The position numbers were made by a program, and so were the translations under genes. The notes under the pieces were generated by a model. The model saw only the letters and a program-made list of their open reading frames with translations, did not search any database and was not told where the DNA came from. A stretch of DNA of 64,000 nucleotides from Planctomycetota bacterium (GTDB taxonomy: Bacteria > Planctomycetota > UBA1135): positions 1 to 64,000 of the forward strand of contig PAHY01000017.1 in the NCBI GenBank assembly GCA_002705055.1, read 5' to 3'. Shown one piece after another: positions 33,976-42,134 of this stretch. Within the stretch, counting starts at the first letter, position 1. Every line of letters begins with the position of its first letter.

Positions 33976-34630
33976 GCTCTTGTTCGGTGGCGCGATCTTC
34001 GCCCCACGATTCGATCACGTAGCCGTTCTGCACGCGCAGGTTGATCTCGGCCAGCCGGACCTCCTCGCCTTCGACCATGCCGATCCGCTCGTAGTGCCAG
34101 GTCACGGCGCCCGAGTCTCCGCCGGACCAGACGTGATCCGGGGGTCCGAAGCGCGCCAGCAGCTCGGGCGGAGTCAGCAGCCGCACCTGACGATCGGCTG
34201 CTTCGTCGTCGCGCGACATCAGCTCGGCGAGCGGCTGCAGTTCGGCCCAGTTGGCGGTCTGACGCATCGACCGGGCGCGCTTCAGTCCGGCCACCCCCTG
34301 ACCACCTGATTCGACCTGATCGGCGAGGCCCGCGATCGCCTGCTGGAGATCACGCAGCACCGGCTCGAGATCGACCTGGCGGCCTCCGCTCGCGGCCGCC
34401 CCCGGGAGGGCCGCATGAGGCGCCGCCGCCGCCGCGCCGGGCGCGACGCGGTCCAGAGCCTCCACGCTCGCGCGGAGACGCTGCAGCTCGAGCACGATCG
34501 CCTCCTCTCCGCCTGCATCGGTGCGGGCCGCGGGTGACGCCCCGGGACCCGTCACGCTCCAGACCAGCACGGTGAGCATCGAACCCGCGCAGAACGCGAG
34601 CGCAAGGGGAAGTGGAGAGGAAGCAGCCAA
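33950..34630 (-). CDS. Membrane-anchored coiled-coil protein, unknown function
   Basis: 226 residues from a TTG start at 34630, chosen because TAGGCT lies exactly 6 bases upstream and a membrane anchor (residues 7-27) follows. A helical, Ala-rich region with coiled-coil character (45-120) leads to a small C-terminal domain (about 150-215: TPPELLARFGPPDHVW, then WHYERIG, RVQNGYVIESWG). That tail resembles the BamE/SmpA style of small beta-containing lipoprotein domain, but I would not assign it. Divergent from the sulfatase. Confidence 0.7.
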   Translation of the reverse strand: MAASSPLPLALAFCAGSMLTVLVWSVTGPGASPAARTDAGGEEAIVLELQRLRASVEALDRVAPGAAAAAPHAALPGAAASGGRQVDLEPVLRDLQQAIAGLADQVESGGQGVAGLKRARSMRQTANWAELQPLAELMSRDDEAADRQVRLLTPPELLARFGPPDHVWSGGDSGAVTWHYERIGMVEGEEVRLAEINLRVQNGYVIESWGEDRATEQELSALEDRR

Positions 34631-34636
34631 CGAGCT

Positions 34637-34646
34637 AGCCTAGCGA
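34637..34646. promoter_or_regulatory. Overlapping divergent -10-like hexamers
   Basis: On the minus strand TAGGCT (34642-34637) ends 6 bases before the TTG at 34630. On the plus strand TAGCGA (34641-34646) ends 6 bases before the sulfatase ATG at 34653; TAGCCT, 11 bases before it, is the alternative. The divergent genes therefore seem to share a compact 22-base promoter region. Confidence 0.45.
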
Positions 34647-34652
34647 GCAACC

Positions 34653-36074
34653 ATGCTGGGGTTCGCGACCTTCTTGCTGCTCCTTGCCGCGGGGGATCCC
34701 CCGCCGTCCAGCGAGCGCCCGAACATCCTGCTGATCGTCAGCGACGACGCAGGATGGGCCGACTTCGGCTTTCATGGCGGCCCGGCGGAGCTCACTCCGC
34801 GCCTCGACGCGCTCGCCGCCGAAGGCGTGGTCTGCGAGCAGGCCTACGTTTCCGCCTCGGTCTGCTGCCCGTCCCGCGCTGGCCTGATGACCGGACGCTA
34901 TCAGCAGCGTTTTGGCCACGAGTTCAACGGCCCGGGATCCCCGGAGCCAGGCTTCACACCAGAACAAATGGGGCTCTCGCGCGCGGAGAGCACCCTGGGC
35001 GAGCTACTGAAGGCGCGCGGCTATCGCACCGCCGCGATGGGCAAGTGGCACCTGGGCAGTCAGCCCGGTTTGCGCCCCTTGGAACGGGGCTTTGATCACT
35101 GGTTTGGCTTCCTGGGCGGAAGCCGCTCCTACTTCGCGACCCCCGAGGCGCCCGCGCTGCGCCAGCTGCAGAACGATGAGGCGCGCGTCCCCGAGGATCA
35201 GATCGCGTACCTGACGGATACCCTTGCGGATCACGCGGCCGAGTGGATTGCAGCGCAAGCGGCAGACGAGGGCCAGCAGCCCTGGTTCCTCTACCTCGCC
35301 TTCAACGCGCCGCATACGCCGATGCACGCGCTCGAGCAGGATCTCCAACGCTTCGCCGCGATCGAGAATCTGCGGCGGCGGAAGTACGCCGCGATGCTGT
35401 TCGCGATGGACCGCGGCATCGGCCGGATTCTGGACACGCTCGAGCAGAGCGGTCAGGCCAGCCGCACGCTCGTGGTCTTCCTGAACGACAACGGCGGCGC
35501 GACCAATAACGGTTCCGACAACGGGGCCTGGCGCGGTCGCAAGGGGTCGAAGTGGGAAGGCGGGCTGCGCGTCCCGCTGGTGCTGCGCTGGCCGGGCCAG
35601 CTCCCTGCCGGGAAGCGCCACGCCGCGGTGATCTCCAGCCTGGATCTCGCTCCCAGTCTGCTCGCGGTCGCCGGGCCGGTTCTCGACCCGGACGCACAGC
35701 GCGCCGATCCGGCCGGCCCCTTCGACGGCACCAGCCAATGGGAGGCCTGGCGATCCGACGCAAGTGCGGCGCCTCCCCGTCAGCTCTACTGGCGCCGCGG
35801 CGTGGCGGCCGCCTACCGCGATGGCCCCTGGAAGCTGGTGCGGGTCGACACCCTGCCGCCGCAGCTGATGCACCTCGAACGCGCGCCGCAGGAGTTTGAG
35901 GACTTCGCCGCGGAGGAGCCCGAACGTGTCCGCCGGATGCTGCGGGCGCTGGTCCGATGGGAAGCCGAGCTCGCTCCCCCGCGCTGGACCGAAGGCCCGC
36001 GCTGGGCCAAGAACCAGCTGCGCAAGCATCAACCCGAGGTCGACACGCGCGAGGAAGAGGAAGAGTTCCCCTAG
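34653..36074 (+). CDS. Sulfatase (formylglycine-type arylsulfatase family)
   Basis: 473 residues. A short hydrophobic N-terminus (1-13) may be a signal peptide. Sulfatase hallmarks: metal-binding DD at 31-32 (LLIVSDDAGWADFG), the CxPSR formylglycine motif at Cys71 (CCPSRAGLMTGR), GKWHLG at about 130-136, and a later LVVFLNDNGG. Cys71 would be converted to formylglycine by a sulfatase-maturing enzyme encoded elsewhere. It likely desulfates a polysaccharide or sulfated small molecule in the periplasm. Its 3' end overlaps the convergent FG-GAP gene by 4 bases. Confidence 0.92.
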   Translation: MLGFATFLLLLAAGDPPPSSERPNILLIVSDDAGWADFGFHGGPAELTPRLDALAAEGVVCEQAYVSASVCCPSRAGLMTGRYQQRFGHEFNGPGSPEPGFTPEQMGLSRAESTLGELLKARGYRTAAMGKWHLGSQPGLRPLERGFDHWFGFLGGSRSYFATPEAPALRQLQNDEARVPEDQIAYLTDTLADHAAEWIAAQAADEGQQPWFLYLAFNAPHTPMHALEQDLQRFAAIENLRRRKYAAMLFAMDRGIGRILDTLEQSGQASRTLVVFLNDNGGATNNGSDNGAWRGRKGSKWEGGLRVPLVLRWPGQLPAGKRHAAVISSLDLAPSLLAVAGPVLDPDAQRADPAGPFDGTSQWEAWRSDASAAPPRQLYWRRGVAAAYRDGPWKLVRVDTLPPQLMHLERAPQEFEDFAAEEPERVRRMLRALVRWEAELAPPRWTEGPRWAKNQLRKHQPEVDTREEEEEFP

Positions 36075-37954
36075 CGCTGGCGAATGGTCAGGATCTGGTC
36101 GGCGGGGACATCGTGATAGATGTCCACCTTGCGGTTCGGCCAGACGATGCGCAGCTCACTGACCTGCTCGTGCGGACCCAGGCCGAAGTGCAGCCGCGCG
36201 TGGCTTTGGGTCGAGCGGGTCATGCCACCGGTCTGATCGCGGCGCTGCGTGCCCTGCGGCGTCGTCACCTGAACGATCGCGCCGATCGCGTCCTTGGTGG
36301 TGGCGCCGATCAGGTCGATCTGCAGCCAGTGATGGCTGTTGCCCTGATTGCGGAACAGCTGCACCGGTCCGTCCAGGGACAATGGACGCAGGCCAGCTCC
36401 GTTGGTGATCAGGATGTCGAGGAAGCCATCGCAGTCGTAGTCCGCGACCGAGACTCCATCGCCGACCCCCAGCAAACTCCCCGCCGCGCCCGCCGCCTGC
36501 GGGATCTCGACGAACTCGTCTCCGACGTTGTCATACAGCCGGTTCGGCCGGTTGACCGCGGCGCCGCTCTGCACCACGTAGAGGTCCAGGTCGCCGTCGT
36601 TGTCGAAGTCGGCGGCGACCGCGGCCCGCCCTTCGAACTGGGGATCCAGCGCCTCGTAGCGCGGCTCGGTCGGGCTGGACCACAGCAGGATGTCCGGGCT
36701 CGGTTCGCGCTCGCGCAGACCCTCGACGGAGACCAGCTTGATCGCTTCGTCGCTGCGCAGGATCATCGCGACTTCGGTCTCCTGCGCCGAGGCAACGACG
36801 CACTCCCAGTAATCAGAGTCCGGCTCGCGACCCAGGTAGACCGCGTCGCCTTCCTGCGCCGTCCCAGCCTGCTTGCCCCAGACCCGCCGGTCGCCCTGGC
36901 GCAGCACCAGCGGCAAGCGATCCGCAGGCACGCGCTGGCTGCCCAGCAGGAGGAAGCTCGGGTCAATGCCCTCGATCAGCTCGGCACGCAGCGTGCCGGC
37001 GCAGCGAAAGACCATGCGCAGCTCGCCGGCGCGCACCTTGGCCGCGACCCGCAGCGCGCCATCCGGACCGATCGCGACCTCGTCGCTGCTCCAGTACGGC
37101 TCGCGCGTCAGGTAGAAGTCGAGGTCGAAGTCGCCATCAAAGTTGCCGACCACCACGTCCTGGACGTTGCGCACCGGATCCATCCCAGGCGGCAGATCGA
37201 TGGCCGTGAAGCCCGCCGGCCCGTACTCCATGGCGGAGTCCGGGAAGTTGCGCGACTGCAGCAGCAGCTCCATCTTGCCGTCGGTGTCGAAGTCACCGAG
37301 CTGGGCGAAACGGGTGTTCTGGAAGGTCGGCTGGAAGCCGCTACTGAGCGGCTCGGGCAGAAAGCCGCCCCCCGGCTGCTGGGTAAACAGCACATCCCGC
37401 GACTTGCTGCTCTCGAAGGCCGTGATCACCACATCGAGCAGGCCGTCGGCGTTCCAGTCGAACCAGAGCGGGGTGCGCGAGCGGCCGTTGGGATAGGCCA
37501 GCCCCGCCAGCCCGGCCACTTCCGCGAAGGGCTGGGGATAGCGGCTGAGCCACAGCCGATTGGGGCCGACCCCGGTTCCAAAGCGCGAACCGACGCACTC
37601 GATCAGATCGAGGTCGCCGTCGTTGTCGAAGTCAGCCCAGGCGGCTCCGTGCGAGTCGACCGAGTCCATGCCGGGCATCCAGGTCTTGGTGCGATCGAGG
37701 AAGCCTCCCTGTCGGTCGTTCACCCAGAGCTGCGCCTCGAGGGCGTGATTGCCGAGCCAGAGATCGGGGTAGCCGTCCTGATTGAAGTCCCCCCAGGCGC
37801 CTGCTCCGAAGCTGGGGCCCACCGGCGGGCTGCCCATCGCAGACTTGGAGACGTCTTCAAAGCGAACGCCGTATTCCTGGGCATGCGCGGGCACCACAGC
37901 GAGCGCAAAAAGCACCACGCCCGCGAGAAGACTGCCAAGGTGAGGGGAGTTCAT
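36071..37954 (-). CDS. Secreted FG-GAP/VCBS repeat protein with ASPIC/UnbV domain (1)
   Basis: 627 residues from the ATG at 37954, which gives a clear signal peptide ending near AHA-Q (about residue 26). The body is a beta-propeller-like array of FG-GAP repeats with repeated Ca-binding D-x-D/N-x-D-G stretches (DFNQDGYPDLWLGN, DFDNDGDLDLIE, DWNADGLLDVVI). The C-terminal ASPIC/UnbV domain (about 540-627) has DAIGAIVQV and the ending WPNRKVDIY. Such CRTAC1-like proteins are extracellular binding proteins of poorly known function. Paralogue of the next upstream gene, separated by about 75 bases. Confidence 0.9.
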   Translation of the reverse strand: MNSPHLGSLLAGVVLFALAVVPAHAQEYGVRFEDVSKSAMGSPPVGPSFGAGAWGDFNQDGYPDLWLGNHALEAQLWVNDRQGGFLDRTKTWMPGMDSVDSHGAAWADFDNDGDLDLIECVGSRFGTGVGPNRLWLSRYPQPFAEVAGLAGLAYPNGRSRTPLWFDWNADGLLDVVITAFESSKSRDVLFTQQPGGGFLPEPLSSGFQPTFQNTRFAQLGDFDTDGKMELLLQSRNFPDSAMEYGPAGFTAIDLPPGMDPVRNVQDVVVGNFDGDFDLDFYLTREPYWSSDEVAIGPDGALRVAAKVRAGELRMVFRCAGTLRAELIEGIDPSFLLLGSQRVPADRLPLVLRQGDRRVWGKQAGTAQEGDAVYLGREPDSDYWECVVASAQETEVAMILRSDEAIKLVSVEGLREREPSPDILLWSSPTEPRYEALDPQFEGRAAVAADFDNDGDLDLYVVQSGAAVNRPNRLYDNVGDEFVEIPQAAGAAGSLLGVGDGVSVADYDCDGFLDILITNGAGLRPLSLDGPVQLFRNQGNSHHWLQIDLIGATTKDAIGAIVQVTTPQGTQRRDQTGGMTRSTQSHARLHFGLGPHEQVSELRIVWPNRKVDIYHDVPADQILTIRQR

Positions 37955-38028
37955 CAGCAACCACCCAGTTTGCCCGAGATGAGCGTCCTGCGCAGCGGGA
38001 ATCGCAGGAGATCCGGTGAAGGCGGGCG

Positions 38029-39942
38029 CTAGTAGACGATCCGCAGAATCTGATCGCTCGCGACGTTCTGCAACTGAGTGATCGTCCCGTCCGGCCAGCG
38101 CACCTCGACCAGATCGGCCTGCGCGTGATCCGCCAGACCGCAATGCAGGCGCATGTGATTCTGCCCGAAGCGATGCACGCCGCCGTTCTGCTCGCGCAGC
38201 TGCGTGACGCCGCCGGCGCTGATCCGCACCTGCGCCCCGATCGCGTCGCGGTTGCCCGCCGGACCCTCCAGTTCGATCAGCAGCCAATGGCGCTGCGGAT
38301 GCAGCGCGGCGCCGGTGTTGCGGAACAGCTGATGCGGCCCGTCGCCGCTGAAGAAGCGGTCGCCGAAACCGTTGGTCACGAACAGGTCCAGCCAGCCGTC
38401 GCCGTCGTAGTCCGCGCTGATCACCCCATCGCCCAGACCATAGACCGAGCCAGCCGCGCCGCTGAATCCGGACTGCGCCCCCGCCGCATCGACGCGGCGA
38501 AAGCTGCCATCGCCGAGGTTCTCGTACAGCACATTGGGCCGATTGGCCGCCGCGCCGGCGCGCACCAGATAGAGGTCCAGGTCCATATCGTTGTCGAAGT
38601 CCCCGGCCACCACCGAGCGGCTGGAGACCGGCTGATCGACCTGGCCCGGCTGATAGCCCTGGGCGCTGGCCAGCAGCAGGCTGTCTTCCAGCCCGACGCC
38701 CGCCTGCGGGATCATCCGGACGTCGCGCATCGCGGAACCGGAGAGAATCAGTCCGGCCTGGCTCCGCCCGGGCGAACTCAGCAGGATGGCCCAGCGTTTC
38801 TCCACCGGATCAAAGCCGATGTAGATCCCGCGGTCGACGCCGGCCTGGTGCGCGGCGATCCCGTGCAGCGCAGGATTGCTCGCGTCGAGTTCAAACTTGC
38901 GATCGAGAGGCGAGACGCCCGAGGCGCCCAGGCGGATCTCGCTGCGCGAGGTGCCCTCGGGAAAGACCACCTGCAGCGGGCCCGATGACTGGAAGGAGAA
39001 ACCGCGCTCGTCGCGCTTGGCGAACAGCTTGGCGCGCAGCTCATCGTCGTTCACCAGGACCGCTTCGCTGTCGGATTCGATGCGATCGCGGGACAGATAC
39101 ATATCGACCCGGCCATCCAGATCGAAGTCGGCAAAGACCGCATCCACCACGTTGGGGACTCCGGTGAAACCGGAACCGATCAGGCGGTCCTCCATCGGGG
39201 AGACGGAGAGGTCGTAGAGCCGGCTGGGGAACGGCGAACCATCGACGATTAGGTCGAGCACCCCGTCGCCGGTGAGATCCGCGAGCTGGGCGAACTCATT
39301 GTTCTGGGTCGAGGGTTCAAAGCCGGATCCGGGCCAGTCCATGACGAAGGACAGCGGCTGTCCGGCTGCGCTGATCTGGCGGTACGGCAGGCTCGCCGAG
39401 ATGCCAGCGCGGTACAGGTTGATGGTGATCAGATCGAGCCGACCATCCTGGTCATAGTCCACCCAGAGTGGCGTCCGGCCGCGGCCATCTGCGAAGCCCA
39501 CGCCGCTCGCTGGCGCGACGTCCGTCAGCCTGCCGCCATCGTTGAGCCACAGGCGATTCTGGCCGGTCACGCTGTTGCCGGAACCGACCAGCTCGGCGAG
39601 ATCCTGGTCCCCGTCGCCATCGGCGTCGGCCCAAGCCACGCCGTGCGTGTCGCGGGTGAGCGTGTCCTGCAGCCAGAGATCCGTCTCGTCGACGAAGCCC
39701 CCGCCCGCCTGCTGCACAAACAGCTGGGTGGGGCTGGCGTGGTTGCCCACCCAAAGGTCCGGCAAGCCATCGCCGTTGACGTCGCCCCAGGCTCCGGGGC
39801 CGAAGCTTGGGCCGAAGCCGGAGATCCCCGCGGGCGTCGTGACCTCATCGAAGGCGAAGGGATCGCCCTGCTGCGCGGCGGAGAACGCCGTCAGGGAGGC
39901 GGCAGTCAGCAGGACTGCAGCGGTTCGAAAGGCCCCGATCAT
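38029..39942 (-). CDS. Secreted FG-GAP/VCBS repeat protein with ASPIC/UnbV domain (2)
   Basis: 637 residues with signal peptide (AAVLLTAASLTAFSAAQQ, cleaved about residue 23). FG-GAP repeats include DVNGDGLPDLWVGNHA and DADGDGDQDLAE, and the C-terminal ASPIC/UnbV segment contains NRDAIGAQVRISAGG and ends VRWPDGTI. It shares domain order and many identical blocks with 36071-37954, indicating tandem duplication. GGAG five bases before the ATG is a plausible ribosome-binding site. It could bind glycans or matrix; no catalytic residues are evident. Confidence 0.9.
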   Translation of the reverse strand: MIGAFRTAAVLLTAASLTAFSAAQQGDPFAFDEVTTPAGISGFGPSFGPGAWGDVNGDGLPDLWVGNHASPTQLFVQQAGGGFVDETDLWLQDTLTRDTHGVAWADADGDGDQDLAELVGSGNSVTGQNRLWLNDGGRLTDVAPASGVGFADGRGRTPLWVDYDQDGRLDLITINLYRAGISASLPYRQISAAGQPLSFVMDWPGSGFEPSTQNNEFAQLADLTGDGVLDLIVDGSPFPSRLYDLSVSPMEDRLIGSGFTGVPNVVDAVFADFDLDGRVDMYLSRDRIESDSEAVLVNDDELRAKLFAKRDERGFSFQSSGPLQVVFPEGTSRSEIRLGASGVSPLDRKFELDASNPALHGIAAHQAGVDRGIYIGFDPVEKRWAILLSSPGRSQAGLILSGSAMRDVRMIPQAGVGLEDSLLLASAQGYQPGQVDQPVSSRSVVAGDFDNDMDLDLYLVRAGAAANRPNVLYENLGDGSFRRVDAAGAQSGFSGAAGSVYGLGDGVISADYDGDGWLDLFVTNGFGDRFFSGDGPHQLFRNTGAALHPQRHWLLIELEGPAGNRDAIGAQVRISAGGVTQLREQNGGVHRFGQNHMRLHCGLADHAQADLVEVRWPDGTITQLQNVASDQILRIVY

Positions 39943-39964
39943 GAGCTCCGGTCAAGCTTATCAC

Positions 39965-41077
39965 TCAATCCGAAGTCCTTGCGGGCTTCGCCTCCTCGAA
40001 CAGCGCCGGCTGCCAGGCTCCGCGCTCGATTCCGGCCAGCTTGACGCCCAGCAGCCGGATCGGGGTGCGCCCATCCAGCAGGTCTTCGAGCAGCTGGCGC
40101 GCCGTGGGCAGGAAATCGGCGTCCTCGCGCCCAGGGTGCGGCAGCGTGCGGTCGCGCGTCAGGGTGGTGAAGTCCGTCAGCCGCAGCTTGATCGAGACCG
40201 TCCGCGCGACGGCCTCGCGTTCGCGCAGACGCGAGGCCGTGGCGTGCAGCAGTTCGGCGAGTCGCTTCTCGAGATAGCTCAACTTGCTGCGGTCGACCGG
40301 GAAGGTGGTCTCGTGCGAAATGGACTTGGGCAGGGCGTCGGGCTGAGCCGGCCGGACCGGCGAAGTATCGATGCCGCGCGCTCGCATCTGCAGCCCCTCG
40401 ACATCGCGCCCGAGATGCGCCTCGAGCCGCCGCGGGTCGGCGTCGACCAGAGCCCCGAGCGTCTGGATCCGCAGACCGTGCAGCCGTTCGGCGGTGGCTG
40501 GACCGATGCCAGGGAGCTTGCGAATCGGCAAGGGGGCCAGAAAACGCTGCTCCTGCCCGGGCAGCACCTCGAGGACCCCCACCGGTTTGCTGGCACCCGA
40601 CGCGACCTTCGCGACCAGGCGATTGGAGGCGACCCCCACGCTGAGATCGAGCCGGAATCGCTCGCGTACCTGCTGCTGCAGCCGCAGGGCCGTGTCGAAG
40701 GCGCGCCCGGCGACGAGGGGCTGTCCGCTCAGGTCGAGGTAAGCCTCGTCGATGGACACTTTCTGCAGCCGCGGCGTGAGCTCGCGAAGCAGCCCGAAGA
40801 CCGCGCGCGAAGCACGCCGGTAGGCGTCGCGCGAACCGCGCACCCGCACCAGCTGCGGACACAGGCGGACCGCCCGCGCCATCGGCATGGCCGAGCGCAC
40901 CCCGAAGGCGCGCGCCTCGTAGGAGGCCGCGGCGACGACCCCGCGGCCGTCGGGCGAACCCCCGACGACGACGGGCTTGCCGTGCAGGCTGGGGTCCAGC
41001 ACCCGCTCCACCGCCACGAAGAAGGCGTCGAGATCGACGTGGAAGACGACGCGCCGTGCTTCCGTGGGAGCGGTCAT
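39965..41077 (-). CDS. dinB: DNA polymerase IV (Y family)
   Basis: 370 residues. The Y-family palm motifs are intact: FHVDLDAFFVAVE near the N-terminus (first catalytic Asp), YEARAFGVRSAMP and SIDEAYLDLSG (catalytic Asp-Glu), followed by helix-hairpin-helix (LPGIGPATAERLHGL) and the little-finger domain. Performs translesion synthesis. It overlaps the LexA-like gene by 4 bases (ATGA), the third gene of a lexA-led SOS operon, so induction by DNA damage is expected. Confidence 0.96.
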   Translation of the reverse strand: MTAPTEARRVVFHVDLDAFFVAVERVLDPSLHGKPVVVGGSPDGRGVVAAASYEARAFGVRSAMPMARAVRLCPQLVRVRGSRDAYRRASRAVFGLLRELTPRLQKVSIDEAYLDLSGQPLVAGRAFDTALRLQQQVRERFRLDLSVGVASNRLVAKVASGASKPVGVLEVLPGQEQRFLAPLPIRKLPGIGPATAERLHGLRIQTLGALVDADPRRLEAHLGRDVEGLQMRARGIDTSPVRPAQPDALPKSISHETTFPVDRSKLSYLEKRLAELLHATASRLREREAVARTVSIKLRLTDFTTLTRDRTLPHPGREDADFLPTARQLLEDLLDGRTPIRLLGVKLAGIERGAWQPALFEEAKPARTSD

Positions 41078-41484
41078 CGTTGCTGAGGATCGGCAGCCTG
41101 CAGCTGACGCAGGCGACCGATGACCACACCGTACACCGAAGCCCCGGCCTGCCCGCGCTGCGCGGCGCCGCTGCCCATCAGGATCGGCGCGGGGAAACCC
41201 GCCACTCCGTCGAGTCGGTAGCCATCGCTGACCTCGGCCAGCGCCAGCTGATCAAGCTGTCCCTGCCACCAGACCACGAGGTCTCCGACCTCGGCGTCGG
41301 CGCCGACGGCGACGACCAGGACATCGCCTTCGGCCAAGCCATGTTGGGGATCGACGCGGGCAGCCGCCACCCCGTGAAGACGCAGCGCGACACGGCCGGC
41401 GTCGCCCGCGGTGACTCCCGCCCCCGGCAGCTCTTCCAGCAGCTCGAGCCAAGGCGACGCGGCGCGCGGCAGGGGTTCAGGCAT
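41074..41484 (-). CDS. Degenerate LexA/UmuD-like S24 domain protein
   Basis: 136 residues from the ATG at 41484. The stretch HGLAEGDVLVVAVGADAEVG, then DLVVWWQG, then a closing YGVVIGRLRQL follows the LexA/UmuD C-terminal fold (G-x-x-x-G-D-x-x-V-V...G-D-x-V-V...V-x-G-x-V-x-G). However, the catalytic Ser (usually Ser-Met just before the Gly) is replaced around RVDPQHGL, and the catalytic Lys (usual VKR) is absent. It has no DNA-binding domain. It lies between lexA (8-base overlap) and dinB (4-base overlap), where other bacteria carry imuA or small SOS partners. A non-cleaving partner of LexA or of the polymerase is possible; function unproven. Confidence 0.7.
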   Translation of the reverse strand: MPEPLPRAASPWLELLEELPGAGVTAGDAGRVALRLHGVAAARVDPQHGLAEGDVLVVAVGADAEVGDLVVWWQGQLDQLALAEVSDGYRLDGVAGFPAPILMGSGAAQRGQAGASVYGVVIGRLRQLQAADPQQR

Positions 41485-42106
41485 CGAAGGCCTCCGCGCC
41501 ACGAAACAGACCGACGACCACTCCGGCGATGCGCACGGCGTCGTCGGGCTGCAGTCGACGGGGCGGGAAATCGGGGTGCGCGGCGCGCAGCTCGGGGGCC
41601 TGCCCAGGCTGCTGCCACCAGGTCTTGACGGTGGTCTCGGTGGCCTCGCCGTGGCCGAGCAGCGCGACCACGACCTGCCCCGAGCGGGCCTCTTCCGTCT
41701 GCCGCACGAGGACCAGATCCCCGGCGTGGATGCCGCGCCCGGTCATGGACTGGCCCGTCACCCGCAGCGCAAAGTCCGCGCGAATGCCGGGCGGGACGGG
41801 CGCGAGGCCTTCGGCTTCGGCAATCGCCGGGATGGGATGCCCGGCCTGCACGGCCCCCAGAACCGGAACCTGCTGGACCGCCGCCGCCCCGGCCGCCCGG
41901 ATCGCCCGGGCACCGCGATCGAGCTCGAGGTAGCCCTTGCGCGCCAGCGCGCGGAGGTGGAAATCGGCCGTCTGCGCCCGCACTCCCATGGCCTGGCCAA
42001 GCTCCGCCCGGGTCGGCGGGCGGCCGTGCTGAGCCTGGAATGCCTCGACCGCCTGCAGCGCGTCACGCTGACGGGGACTGAGGCGAGGAAGCTCCGCGGA
42101 GGCCAC
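41477..42106 (-). CDS. lexA: LexA repressor
   Basis: 209 residues from a GTG start at 42106. The N-terminal winged helix (LSPRQRDALQAVEAF, RPPTRAELGQAMG) is followed by a cleavage site Ala88-Gly89 (AVQAGHP) and an S24 protease domain with catalytic Ser120 (GQSMTGRGI) and Lys161 (TTVKTW). It represses SOS genes until RecA-ssDNA triggers self-cleavage. TATACT lies 5 bases before the start, with no Shine-Dalgarno sequence, and an AT-rich palindrome sits just upstream, where autoregulation would be expected. Confidence 0.96.
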   Translation of the reverse strand: MASAELPRLSPRQRDALQAVEAFQAQHGRPPTRAELGQAMGVRAQTADFHLRALARKGYLELDRGARAIRAAGAAAVQQVPVLGAVQAGHPIPAIAEAEGLAPVPPGIRADFALRVTGQSMTGRGIHAGDLVLVRQTEEARSGQVVVALLGHGEATETTVKTWWQQPGQAPELRAAHPDFPPRRLQPDDAVRIAGVVVGLFRGAEAFDA

Positions 42107-42111
42107 GCCCG

Positions 42112-42134
42112 AGTATAGGACAAATATCAGATAT
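42112..42134 (-). promoter_or_regulatory. lexA promoter region with AT-rich palindrome
   Basis: TATACT (42117-42112) ends 5 bases before the GTG start. The 11-bp palindrome ATATC-A-GATAT (42124-42134) lies in the spacer/-35 zone and overlaps the end of the glutamate-cysteine ligase gene. In such GC-rich DNA it stands out and is a candidate LexA box. Confidence 0.5.
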
